44,063 nucleotides of DNA from an uncultured Blautia sp. (GCF_934372025.1 NZ_CAKROJ010000013.1:1-44063), one strand, 5' to 3'; counted from the first letter of the stretch, positions 1 to 8,292 are shown. Notes: a model not told the origin generated them from the sequence alone. A program made the numbers and translations.

Positions 1-59
1 ACAAGGATGTCAACAAGCGATCAATTTCCGGGAAAATCGACAGCTTTCCGGTGCCAAAA

Positions 60-800
60 TCAGCCTTTCTCTCTGTCGGGCAGATCAAATGGAAGTTCTA
101 ACTGCTCTGCCTTTGTCAGCTTCGTAAATCCGTCTTTATCCGGTTCGTTGACACCCTCATCTTCTGTCCCTTCCCGAATCCAGCTCCTCTGTCTGCCATA
201 ACCTTCTTTTTCAAATCTGTGGACTCCGGCTCTCTTCCAGCCTGTAATCTGGGTATCCATGATCGAGCAGATCTCATTGGTCTCAAATTTCTTCGGTTCC
301 CGGTCAAAATGGTCAAATGCTTCTTTCCAGATCTGCACCGAACATACATGGGTTCCCTTGTAGGCATCCAGCCACCCCTGAATCGTTCCTGCCATGGTAT
401 CTTCCTGCGTGAACTGTTTCCGATATTCCTCAATCTCTTTCTCCATCTCTTTTGAAAATTTTAACAGACTGTTTTTATTCTCCGTTGTCCAGTAGAGCAC
501 CATCGCTTCTGCCCACAACTGGTCAAAATATGCTCTTGCTTCTTCCTCATCATCAAGGATATGTTTCTCTGCCTTACTGCTGTCTATGGCAATCGGCAGG
601 AAACGTCTTGACCCTGTACGGTCAAAGGGAATGAACTGCCTTGTGTTTGTTGATCCGGCAAAAGCACACTGACGCTTCCGGTCTTCCCCATAGACTGCAT
701 ATGGATCACGGTAAGAATCTTTCTGTCTGGTCAGGAATGATTTGATTTCTTCATTGTTCTTTGCACTGATCGTAGCAATCATCTCTGCTGGGTTTCATTC
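60..800 (-). pseudogene. VapE/VirE-type phage helicase-primase, C-terminal fragment
   Basis: This reading frame matches the C-terminal half of virulence-associated E (VapE) proteins, the superfamily 3 helicase-type ATPases found in prophages and integrative elements. The visible family hallmark is the stretch with TNTRQFIPFDRTGSRRFLP near residues 45-65, where the replication arginine region normally lies. The upstream half with Walker A and Walker B is missing. The coding frame is joined at about 785-800 to a GntR-type DNA-binding gene in another frame, so the first methionine is not a native start. The end, at a TGA just after a ...DLPDREKG tail, looks like a natural C terminus. I read it as a dead remnant of a mobile element; the family call is fairly secure and the exact junction is not. 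Confidence 0.7.
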
Positions 801-986
801 CCAGCCGCAGAACATCGTCGGTACAGCTTGTGATAGAAAAAAGATTATTGCTTCCTTCATCAGTTTTTACATACGTTCCTTTTCCCTGAATTTTGTACAG
901 ATACCCTTCTGTAACCAGTTCATCAATGGCTTTTCGGACCGTGATTCTGCTGACCTGATATGTTTCCATCAGTTCACGTTCACTGG
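751..986 (-). pseudogene. GntR-family regulator fragment (winged helix and start of UTRA domain)
   Basis: The segment encodes the second half of a GntR winged helix: SERELMETYQVSRITVRKAI (recognition helix) followed by DELVTEGYLYKIQGKGTYV, which is close to the family consensus. After that come about 30 residues that resemble the linker and first strand of a UTRA ligand-binding domain (ending ...LRLGMKPS), and then the frame runs into VapE sequence. The first 25 or so residues of the HTH are replaced in frame by an ABC-ATPase fragment. Without a complete HTH or the UTRA domain it cannot be a normal regulator. The left boundary is the ORF end; homology itself stops near position 787. Confidence 0.7.
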
Positions 987-1500
987 TATCTTTTTTCAAT
1001 ACATTGCCGACAACCTTGCCATGCTTGATGACTGTGGTACTGTCTGCCAGTTCCATAACCTCTCTCAGTTTATGTGTGATGACAATGATCGTCTTTCCCT
1101 GTTCCTTCAGATTTTTCAGAGTCACCATCAGTTCATCAACTTCCTGAGGTGTAAGTACAGCTGTTGGCTCATCCAGGATCAGTATATCTACGTTTCTGTA
1201 TAACATTTTGAGTATCTCTACTCTCTGACGCCCCCCGACAGAAATATCTTCAATCTTATCCGTTGCATTTAATTCAAAATGATTTTCCTGGATCAGCTTC
1301 TCAACTCTCTTGATTTCTTCTTTCTGATCAACAAATGGAGGTTTCATTCCATTTCTATTCTGTGTAATTTCTGCACCCAACAATATATTTTCATATACGG
1401 TCAGAGACGGCACCAGCTTAAAATGCTGGTGCACCATCCCTATTCCGTTTGCGATCGCATCAATCGGACTGTTTAATGTGACCTCTTTACCCCTTATATA
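963..1500 (-). pseudogene. BMP-type (nucleoside/purine) ABC transporter ATPase fragment
   Basis: The fragment covers the middle of the first nucleotide-binding domain of a NupO/YufO-like ATPase. Visible are the Q-loop region (GIGMVHQHFKLVPSLTV), a signature-like ISVGGRQRVEILKMLYR, the Walker B run ILILDEPTAVLTPQE and the switch histidine in VITHK. The N-terminal part with Walker A is absent: only unrelated codons precede YIRGKEV. The C-terminal half is also gone, because the frame passes into GntR sequence at a SERELME string that both families can carry. It resembles the intact ATPase gene at 16573-18099 but is clearly a different paralogue. It should be inactive as an ATPase. The ORF containing this fusion runs 751-1584. 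Confidence 0.75.
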
Positions 1501-1518
1501 TTTAGATTTTTTCATATG

Positions 1519-1558
1519 ACAAGTGACAATACCAGTTGCTTTCATGGACAATACCAGT
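1519..1558. repeat. Two direct copies of a 14-bp motif, possible insertion-sequence end
   Basis: The plus strand shows GACAATACCAGTTG twice, starting 22 bases apart, right where the ABC-ATPase fragment loses homology. Regularly spaced short copies at an element end are typical of the transposase-binding repeats of some IS families (IS21, for example), but no transposase gene is present, so this is only a suggestion. Confidence 0.4.
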
Positions 1559-1574
1559 TGAAATTTCCAAAAGA

Positions 1575-1601
1575 AAAAGTGCACACCTGGTGTACACTTT
1601 T
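1575..1601 (-). terminator. Rho-independent terminator of the AAA-ATPase gene
   Basis: A near-perfect palindrome (AAAAGTGYACACC arms) lies 19 bases after the stop of the minus-strand gene at 1620. Read on the minus strand it is a GTGTACACC/GGTGTGCAC stem followed by CTTTTTCTTTT, the usual terminator layout. Confidence 0.65.
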
Positions 1602-1619
1602 GGGGTAATCACGGGACTT

Positions 1620-3317
1620 TTATCCTTCAATTTTCATCATAACCTTACATTTCTTTTTATAACATGCGATTCCATACTTTATAATCTTATGGATTCCTTC
1701 CTGTTCCAGGGATTCTGTATATCTGACATCTGTGATCTGCTGAAGTGCATTTTCACATTCTTTTTCCATATTTCCGTCAGATGCATATTTTACCTCTATG
1801 ACAATTCCAACATCCTCATCTTCGATACGAATCAAAATATCACTGAATCCATCTCCTGATTCCCTGTTTGACATTACAGACCAGTTTTCTTTGAATCCGA
1901 GAATTCCAAGAAGCAATCCATGATAGAAGTTCTCTTTCGTTGGTTTCTGCACAAAAGTATCTCTGATACTGATGGTTTTCTTCATATAATCTGTGAAAAT
2001 ACTTTCGACTTTCTCTGGATTTTGTTTTAATAATGCATCACAAAATTCGCCAACGGTTTTTCCATCCTCTTTAACACTTTCTTTAAACATCTTTAAGATA
2101 TGATTTGTAATGATATTTCGTATCTCCCGGTTCGGAATCACCAGATTATATCTGTCACCATTCGGCTCTCCTCTCTGTGTCAGATACCCGGTCATGAAGA
2201 GCGTACTCCACAGATTATCGATAGAAGAATACAATTCCTTATAGGTCAGTTCTGGATTAATTTCTTTCTGGACAATCCCTCCATTCACTAATTGTTCCAG
2301 TTCCATTTTTGTCAGTTTATGTGGCTCATTTACACTTTCGATAAAATGACTGATCACACTGTTTCCGCTTGTATTCGCCCAGTAATTTTTCGGTGCAAGC
2401 CTGGGATCTGTCCGATGATCACTGCTGAAATTAATCACATCCCACGGACAATAAACTTCTACATCACCAAACCGATAACCATCGTACCATGCTTTTACTG
2501 TCTCGTAATATTCTTCCTGCCCGTAATACTCAAGGAGTTCTCTTACTTCATTGTCTGTAAATCCAAATGTCTCATCAAAGCTTTTATCTGTAATTGAATA
2601 AATTTTGAAATTATTAAGCCCTGTAAAAATACTTTCTTTTGCAACCCGGAGACATCCCATTAGAATTGCAAATTTCAGACTTTTATTCGTCTTTAATCCA
2701 TTCTCAAACAAGTTTCGGATAAGTAGTACCATCTCATCATAGTAACCATTTTCATTTGCCTTTGCCAGTGGAACATCATATTCATCAATGAGCACGATTA
2801 CTTTCTTCTCATAATGCTTCTCCAGTAATTCTGTGAGTTCCCTGATACTATATACCAGTGAATCATTTGACATTTCGTTTTTCTTCAGTTGATTGAATAG
2901 TTCCTGATCTGTCTCATCAAGTTTTGGACTTTCGGAAAGAAATGACAATCTGCGTGCCTCTTCATTGATTGTTTTAATCAGAAAGCCTCGTGCTTCCTCA
3001 TAAGTTGTACCATTAATACCCTTCAGACTGATGGAAACTACAGGATATTTTCCCTGATATTCTTCACACAATTTAAGATTATTCGATATCTCTAATCCAT
3101 CAAATAATGCTTTCTCACCTCCAATTTCAAAGAAATGCTGAAACATACTCATATTCAGAGATTTTCCAAAACGTCTTGGACGTGTAAAAAGATTTACTTC
3201 TCCCCATTGTGCGAGCAACTGCTCGATCAATCTTGTCTTATCTACATAGTAAAAATCTTCCTGTCGGATTTTTTCAAAATCTTCGATTCCAATTGGAAGT
3301 TTCTTTAATCCGGTCAT
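1620..3317 (-). CDS. AAA-ATPase-like / PD-(D/E)XK nuclease-like protein (DUF1703 type)
   Basis: The protein has about 565 residues and the two-part layout of the large AAA_ATPase-like (PF09820) plus PDDEXK_9 (PF08011) family. The N-terminal part begins LPIGIEDFEKIRQEDFYYVD, followed by the P-loop-like TRPRRFGKSLNMSM and a Walker B-like VIVLIDEYDVPLAKA. The C-terminal part holds the nuclease-like core: DGFSDILIRIED then IVIEVKYA, that is D...E-x-K. The family is abundant in gut Clostridia and Bacteroidetes and its role is unknown. The start at 3317 is chosen because it opens the family N terminus (MTGLKKLPIG) and has an AAGGA six to seven bases upstream. The reading frame extends further upstream to 3395 but there crosses a hairpin. 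A terminator follows the stop, so it is probably a single-gene unit. Confidence 0.85.
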   Translation of the reverse strand: MTGLKKLPIGIEDFEKIRQEDFYYVDKTRLIEQLLAQWGEVNLFTRPRRFGKSLNMSMFQHFFEIGGEKALFDGLEISNNLKLCEEYQGKYPVVSISLKGINGTTYEEARGFLIKTINEEARRLSFLSESPKLDETDQELFNQLKKNEMSNDSLVYSIRELTELLEKHYEKKVIVLIDEYDVPLAKANENGYYDEMVLLIRNLFENGLKTNKSLKFAILMGCLRVAKESIFTGLNNFKIYSITDKSFDETFGFTDNEVRELLEYYGQEEYYETVKAWYDGYRFGDVEVYCPWDVINFSSDHRTDPRLAPKNYWANTSGNSVISHFIESVNEPHKLTKMELEQLVNGGIVQKEINPELTYKELYSSIDNLWSTLFMTGYLTQRGEPNGDRYNLVIPNREIRNIITNHILKMFKESVKEDGKTVGEFCDALLKQNPEKVESIFTDYMKKTISIRDTFVQKPTKENFYHGLLLGILGFKENWSVMSNRESGDGFSDILIRIEDEDVGIVIEVKYASDGNMEKECENALQQITDVRYTESLEQEGIHKIIKYGIACYKKKCKVMMKIEG

Positions 3318-3342
3318 TTGTATCCTTCTTTCAATAAAAACA

Positions 3343-3382
3343 GGATTCATGCTATCGTTGTTTTTAATGATAGCATGAATCC
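3343..3382. terminator. Perfect 14-bp inverted repeat
   Basis: GGATTCATGCTATC and its exact complement are separated by 12 T-rich bases, just upstream of the AAA-ATPase start and at the end of the glycosidase remnant. There is no strong T-run after the stem on the minus strand. It may be the old terminator of the glycosidase gene or a structure in the leader of the ATPase mRNA. Confidence 0.45.
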
Positions 3383-3646
3383 CGCTTTCTGCCAAGTAAG
3401 GATACTGGAGAATCCTATTTTATTCATGATATTCTCCGTCCCTGTCTGGCTCTGCTGAATGAACTTCCCATCTTCATACTTCAGCGGCATGAATGACGGA
3501 TGTTCTTTTCCAAATTTATTCGGATAATGTAAAACCAGATAATATTGATCTGAAAAGCTTATGAAAATCATTCCATGTCCACCATCGTGATCGTATAATG
3601 GCTGACTGTCAAGAGTGACACCTTCCGAATACAGGAGGCAGCAGAA
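3347..3646 (-). pseudogene. C-terminal stump of a family-43 glycoside hydrolase
   Basis: The open frame has no start and encodes ...DSQPLYDHDGGHGMIFISFSD, then YYLVLHYPNK, FGKEHPSF and a short tail. The string PLY-x-x-DGGHGM followed by an L-x-LH-x-PN motif is characteristic of the last blade of GH43 beta-xylosidase/arabinanase-type propellers. All catalytic acidic residues would lie upstream and are missing, since an in-frame TAA sits at 3647-3649. I read it as the remains of a deleted glycan-degradation gene. The last 20 or so codons run into the hairpin region and may not be native. Confidence 0.65.
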
Positions 3647-3661
3647 TTAGACAGGTTCATA

Positions 3662-4564
3662 TTATCCTGCTCCAAGGATATTCCAGGTATCTTCAATCAC
3701 ATCAAGGTAATATACCTGATCATCGCTGACTGCGTAATGATTTTTGACTTCGATATGATCGCCGAGTTCTTTTCCGAGAACGAATACGCTGCATTCTTTG
3801 TCATTGATCATATCTTTGTTTCCGGTATACCATACAAAGAATCCCAGCCCCAGATAGTAACTGACTTCATCTGTTGAACAGAGGAGTTCATATGCATTCT
3901 GTACCGTATCACTGTAATAATCTTCATAATAATCTTCAGGAAGATTGCTTTCCATACAGTTGTCAGAACCATTATGTCCATAGTCGAAATCATAGTAGAT
4001 TGAAAAATCGTAGCAGCGCTGTTCTTCTGCCAGGTGGCCGTCTTTCAAAGAAATGGAAGGACGGTAGGAAACGCTCATATTGCCTTCTTTGGATGTGACC
4101 ATTGTGTTTGAATAAATCTCACTCAGGTTACATCGGAGAATGATCACTTCATCAGGTGAACCCTCATATAACGGGAAATCCAGATAGTCTTTGTATGCGG
4201 CATCTTCGGTCATTTCAGAGGAGTATACGCTGATCGACCAGTCCGAAGCCGGAATGATCGCAAAGACTTCGTATCCGCCTGCATCCACGACGGTACCATT
4301 TTTAAGGAATGGATAGGATGCAGCATAATTCTCCTGGTTTGTATAATCCAGAATTTCTTCGGTTGAGGCATCGTATCCAATATAACCCAGAAAAGCGATT
4401 CCTGCCTGACAGTCATTTTCTCGAAGAATATCCTGTAAAATAGCGAAACTGGATTTACTGTAAGATTCTTCATCTGGGTATGGGTTTTCTGCCATACAGT
4501 TTACGGAGGTAACAGAAGTAAGCATCAAAGCACTAAGGCATACTGCAATTAATTTTTTCTTCAT
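3662..4564 (-). CDS. Secreted protein of unknown function
   Basis: The protein has 300 residues and starts with a classical signal peptide (MKKK, a hydrophobic run, then a likely cleavage after NCMA). The mature part is acidic and unusually rich in tyrosine, for example around DFDYGHNGSDN and LPEDYYEDYYSDT, with no family motif I recognise and no membrane anchor or sortase signal. Its start lies 22 bases after the stop of the response-regulator gene, so the two are probably on one transcript and it may be an output or partner of that signalling system. The link rests on gene order only. Confidence 0.7.
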   Translation of the reverse strand: MKKKLIAVCLSALMLTSVTSVNCMAENPYPDEESYSKSSFAILQDILRENDCQAGIAFLGYIGYDASTEEILDYTNQENYAASYPFLKNGTVVDAGGYEVFAIIPASDWSISVYSSEMTEDAAYKDYLDFPLYEGSPDEVIILRCNLSEIYSNTMVTSKEGNMSVSYRPSISLKDGHLAEEQRCYDFSIYYDFDYGHNGSDNCMESNLPEDYYEDYYSDTVQNAYELLCSTDEVSYYLGLGFFVWYTGNKDMINDKECSVFVLGKELGDHIEVKNHYAVSDDQVYYLDVIEDTWNILGAG

Positions 4565-4586
4565 GATGTCATCTCCTCTCTTTGGT

Positions 4587-5213
4587 TTATTTTAGAGTGG
4601 TAACTATTAATTTACTTTCTAATGCAGCAGCAATCAGATCCTCTTTACAGTTGTATCCGGCTTTTGCAATCATCTCCTGAAAGTTCCAGCGGACTCCGGA
4701 GGTGGTACAGTTCATTTCTTTTGCAATTTCTGAATAGGACATACCACAGATATAAAGCCGGAGCATCTCTAACTGTCTCGGACTGATCTCACCGCTGGTG
4801 ATCCAGTTCAGTTCTACGTCTGGAGTCACATCCGGAAAAACATGTTCTCCATTAAGGGTTCGGTGTATTACATCACGTATTTCATCTTCTCCATGATCTT
4901 TGTACCAGAGACTGTCTGCGCATCCGGTCTTAGCTCGTTCCAACACTTTGGGATCGATAAGAGAAGTTATGATTAGAACTTTGGTTCCGGGATGTTCTTC
5001 TCTGATTGCTTTTCCTGCAGTCAGTCCGTCATGGTTATGGAAGGTCTGCACATCCATCAGTACCAGATCGATGACAGAATAATTACAGATCTTTACAGCT
5101 TCACGGGCATCTGAAATGGTATCTACAAGTTTTAAGTCCGGATCTTGTAAAATAATAGATTCAAAATATTTCTGCATGATTTTCTGATCTTCTACAATGA
5201 GTATGCGTGTCAT
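4587..5213 (-). CDS. LuxR/NarL-family response regulator
   Basis: Residues 1-125 form a receiver domain: MTRILIVEDQ with the acidic pair, LVLMDVQ with the likely phospho-acceptor Asp, LIITSL with the switch Thr/Ser, and LWYKDHG with the conserved Lys. Residues 145-205 carry a LuxR-type HTH (ISPRQLEMLRLYICG, then MSYSEIAKEMNCTTSGVRW). The HTH is slightly divergent from the usual TVKTHV-type recognition helix. The start at 5213 follows a GGAAGG about nine bases upstream and leaves 25 bases to the kinase gene; an in-frame start at 5255 would overlap the kinase and lacks a good site. It is the expected partner of the kinase just upstream. Confidence 0.88.
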   Translation of the reverse strand: MTRILIVEDQKIMQKYFESIILQDPDLKLVDTISDAREAVKICNYSVIDLVLMDVQTFHNHDGLTAGKAIREEHPGTKVLIITSLIDPKVLERAKTGCADSLWYKDHGEDEIRDVIHRTLNGEHVFPDVTPDVELNWITSGEISPRQLEMLRLYICGMSYSEIAKEMNCTTSGVRWNFQEMIAKAGYNCKEDLIAAALESKLIVTTLK

Positions 5214-5238
5214 AGCATCATTTCCTTCCAAAATTGAA

Positions 5239-6540
5239 TTAGTATTGTTCATCACATATAGGCAGGTTCAGCAGCAGACAAAAAGCAGGTTCGAAAAAGG
5301 TATTCATTGAGCCACCCTCTGCTTCAACTGCTTTTCGCAGAGCGGACAGCCCACCACCCTCTTTTGAATCCTTTGACGGCAATTCACCATCATTGGTAAT
5401 CTGAATCTGATATTCGTTGCGTAATCTTTTCATAATAACAAAAACAGTATTTCCATGTGCGTGTCGGGCGCAGTTCGTTACGCATTCGCGAATAGCGCGA
5501 TCTGTAAGGTGCCGGTATGCTGGAGTATCCGGATAGCTGCCATGGATCTGAATGGAAATACCAAGTTCTTCTGCTTGTTTTTCGGTATCCTCATATTGGT
5601 TTTCTTTATCAGCAACGGTTGTATTAGTAAGGATATAAACCTGCTGTTTTAAAGTTTCCAACTGCTCTTTCATATTTTCAGAAGGTTCTTTATTTTCTAA
5701 TATTCTTCGGATAGAAAGAAGGCTTCTTCCAAAGTTATCATGTACCTGCATTTTCAAGGACAGTGTTTCCTGTTCGCGTATTTCATCACCGATTCTTTCA
5801 TACATTTCTACGAGTTTTTGATTCAATTCTGCCAGTTTTTCATTGTTTCGTTTAATCTCTTCATTGTTGTAATATACTTCGGAAACATCGAGTGCGACAG
5901 TTTGTACATAGCCTCTCAGTGAGGGTTCTGTAAGTTGATATTCCTGAAACATCCAGACGGAACCATCTTGAAAATAGAATACATTGTTATCAGAGTTTAA
6001 TTTAATTACATTATCCTGTACTGGCTCGGAATTTATGGCATGACGGAAAAAATCAAAATTCTGAAGATAATTTCCAGTAAGCATTCTGCACAACTCCTGC
6101 ATTTTAGTGTTGCTTAAGATAATACGTCCAAAAGAATCTGAAAAGCAGACACCACAGGGAACATTATTTACTGCTTCATAAACAGACCAGGGAGAAAGTG
6201 TATTATTGTATTCCTTAAGTTCTCTGTAAATCGCAAGAATAAGGTAAACAGTCAGCAGAATGATCACGATCACCAATGCATATGCCGGAAAAGAATAAAA
6301 AATGGGTTTATGCGGATGTTTATCCAGTCGGTGGCTGTGGTCATTCAAAAGTCCTACCATAATAAGAAATGAAATGATCAGCCATGATGCAGAAACAGCA
6401 ATCTTCCATTTCTCGACGGAACGCATAATTCTTGAAAACAGTAAGATAAATTCAAGAATCAGACATATTTCCATAAGGATCATAAGAACATTCTGTAATT
6501 TTATGGTGTCTTTTATGAGATCGGACATCGGATAAACCAT
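5239..6540 (-). CDS. Membrane sensor histidine kinase
   Basis: The protein has 433 residues. The N terminus has three hydrophobic segments (about 15-38, 47-64 and 83-104), followed by a PAS-like region (about 118-220) and a coiled coil (225-260). The likely phospho-acceptor is His267 in QVHDNFGRSLLSIRRIL. The ATPase part has an N-box (IRECVTNCARHAHGN, Asn356), TNDGE at about 382-386, and a short G-box with GGGLSALRKAVE. This is the layout of HPK7/NarX-type kinases that pair with LuxR regulators. An ATG at 6540 has GGAGGAGG seven bases upstream and overlaps the previous gene by 28 bases, which suggests translational coupling. Confidence 0.85.
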   Translation of the reverse strand: MVYPMSDLIKDTIKLQNVLMILMEICLILEFILLFSRIMRSVEKWKIAVSASWLIISFLIMVGLLNDHSHRLDKHPHKPIFYSFPAYALVIVIILLTVYLILAIYRELKEYNNTLSPWSVYEAVNNVPCGVCFSDSFGRIILSNTKMQELCRMLTGNYLQNFDFFRHAINSEPVQDNVIKLNSDNNVFYFQDGSVWMFQEYQLTEPSLRGYVQTVALDVSEVYYNNEEIKRNNEKLAELNQKLVEMYERIGDEIREQETLSLKMQVHDNFGRSLLSIRRILENKEPSENMKEQLETLKQQVYILTNTTVADKENQYEDTEKQAEELGISIQIHGSYPDTPAYRHLTDRAIRECVTNCARHAHGNTVFVIMKRLRNEYQIQITNDGELPSKDSKEGGGLSALRKAVEAEGGSMNTFFEPAFCLLLNLPICDEQY

Positions 6541-8159
6541 TCCTGTTCCTCCTCCTGCTGTATCAATAACTCAGGTCGATCTCCCAGAAAAGCATGGATA
6601 TCTGTCGGACACATAACGTGGACAGAGATTTGTAGTTTTTCGTCAATCTGAGTTACACGGAAAAAGACTGAATTTACAACATCAAAAAGCTGCTCGATCA
6701 GCCATTCAAAAAAATCATAGCATTTCAGAACATCATCTGCGTGAAGCTGCTTTTCTTTATCCTGTACAAAATAAGCTGCACGAATTCTGCATAACTTCAA
6801 ATTTTCGCATGATTCTGCGAGACTCTGTTTCAGATCTGCCATAGTTAGAGAATCCCCCATTGAGCTGTATCTGGTAAGTACGAGATTCTTTCGTCTTTTC
6901 AAATAGGTTCCTACAACTACGATCTTACTCAGGAGCAAATCATATTCTTCTCTGGATTCAGTCTGTTCAAGCTTTTTCATATATGAAGAAAGAAGCTCAT
7001 ACTGTTTGTAGGTCTGCTCCTGAATCATATTTAAAAGACGGTTCTGTTCTTCCAGTTTTCTTCTGGCGGCTTCTTTTTGATAAGTCATCTGTAAAAGTTG
7101 ATTTCGCTCTGTCAATTCTTCTTGCTGTTCCTGAATATCCTGGTATTGATCCAGAAGTACAGAAATATCTTCTGTCCAGAATAAATGACCGCCTTTAACC
7201 GGAATATGTTTGATCAAAACTCCGTTTTCCTGTATCGAAGAATTGTCAATCACACATTCACGTAATTCCTTGGTAAGTTTCGGGAAGTCCCCGGAATAAT
7301 AATACCGATGAAAAGTGTCATCAGTGATCTCTGCATCCAGACTGCCATTTGACTGGAATAATTCAAAGTAACGGCTGTTGGTAGGAATCAGACCACAAAG
7401 GATGCAGCTTTGGAAGATGGCGGCTATACAAAGACAGCAGATGGCTGTCAGATCGCCCGCAATAGTGTTGATTATAGGTACCCGGAGAATATTTGTAATG
7501 TTCCATGCCAGAAGTATAATACCTGGTATTACCGGAAGCCAGAAACGTTTTTTACCTGCAATTCTGCTTTTGCGAACAAGAATTATGTCCATAGCAATGA
7601 GACAAAATATAATCCAGCCCTGTATCACAAAAAAGAGAAATCCATAGCTGTAATTTTTGTCCGAATAAGGGGGATTCAGATAAAAATGAAAGACCTGTTG
7701 ATGCAGATCATTTGTAAATACACAGATAATCAGCAGCATAGCTGAGAATAATAAAAAGATACTTCTCTTTTTTATTTTGTCATATTCTTCTTCCAAAAGT
7801 AAGGAAGCGTTCAAACCTAAAGTGGGAATCAGGATCATCGGAAAATAATACAGATACCAACAAATGTGTGTGCTAAGAGGATCCTGAAAAATATGGTATT
7901 TTACAGTGCGCAGAAAAAACCAGAATACCATTAAACATCCAATGGCCGTCAGGCATTGGCACATCCTTTTATATACAACATGTTTATTCAGATAAATGAC
8001 CCAGGCACAATACATCCCCAGATAAATACTTGAGCGGCTCTGATGAGCTAAAGCTTGTATTAAATCGTTGTCTGTGTGAATCAGTCTGCATATATATGCT
8101 GTCAGAACACATAATATAACAATTGTATATGATAAAACCTTTTTCTTTTGATATGGCAT
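6513..8159 (-). CDS. 7TM sensor protein with degenerate kinase-like C terminus
   Basis: The 548-residue protein starts with about seven to eight membrane segments (residues 10-260), which resemble the N-terminal 7TM region of some histidine kinases. A soluble linker and a long coiled coil follow (about 325-400, rich in QEQQEELTERN-like heptads). The end (410-548) looks like a kinase core: VVVGTYLKRRKNLVL resembles the dimerisation helix of 7TM kinases, and the following part matches the beta-alpha pattern of an ATPase domain. There is no N-box Asn and no G-box glycines, so ATP binding is unlikely. It is the first gene of the operon, overlapping the true kinase downstream. I infer a pseudokinase sensor that works with it. 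Confidence 0.75.
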   Translation of the reverse strand: MPYQKKKVLSYTIVILCVLTAYICRLIHTDNDLIQALAHQSRSSIYLGMYCAWVIYLNKHVVYKRMCQCLTAIGCLMVFWFFLRTVKYHIFQDPLSTHICWYLYYFPMILIPTLGLNASLLLEEEYDKIKKRSIFLLFSAMLLIICVFTNDLHQQVFHFYLNPPYSDKNYSYGFLFFVIQGWIIFCLIAMDIILVRKSRIAGKKRFWLPVIPGIILLAWNITNILRVPIINTIAGDLTAICCLCIAAIFQSCILCGLIPTNSRYFELFQSNGSLDAEITDDTFHRYYYSGDFPKLTKELRECVIDNSSIQENGVLIKHIPVKGGHLFWTEDISVLLDQYQDIQEQQEELTERNQLLQMTYQKEAARRKLEEQNRLLNMIQEQTYKQYELLSSYMKKLEQTESREEYDLLLSKIVVVGTYLKRRKNLVLTRYSSMGDSLTMADLKQSLAESCENLKLCRIRAAYFVQDKEKQLHADDVLKCYDFFEWLIEQLFDVVNSVFFRVTQIDEKLQISVHVMCPTDIHAFLGDRPELLIQQEEEQEWFIRCPIS

Positions 8160-8196
8160 TACGATCCCTTTCCAGAAAAAAAGTAGCTAAAGTATG

Positions 8197-8229
8197 CAGG
8201 TTACCGGTCAGAGATTGAGCGGTAACCTG
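8197..8229. promoter_or_regulatory. 10-bp inverted repeat in the leader of the signalling operon
   Basis: CAGGTTACCG and its exact complement CGGTAACCTG are separated by 13 bases, and start about nine bases after the -10 box of the predicted promoter. There is no T-run directly behind it on the minus strand, so an operator or a 5' mRNA hairpin is more likely than a terminator. Confidence 0.5.
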
Positions 8230-8237
8230 TTAACTAC

Positions 8238-8267
8238 ATTATACTATAATGCCTGAATATTGAGCAA
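8238..8267 (-). promoter_or_regulatory. Predicted sigma-A promoter of the 7TM/kinase/regulator operon
   Basis: On the minus strand TTGCTC (8262-8267) and TATAAT (8238-8243) are separated by 18 bases. It lies 78 bases upstream of the first gene and just after the stop of the TPM-domain gene, so the signalling genes probably have their own transcript. Confidence 0.6.
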
Positions 8268-8292
8268 TGACAAAGTTTTTCTATTTGTTATG

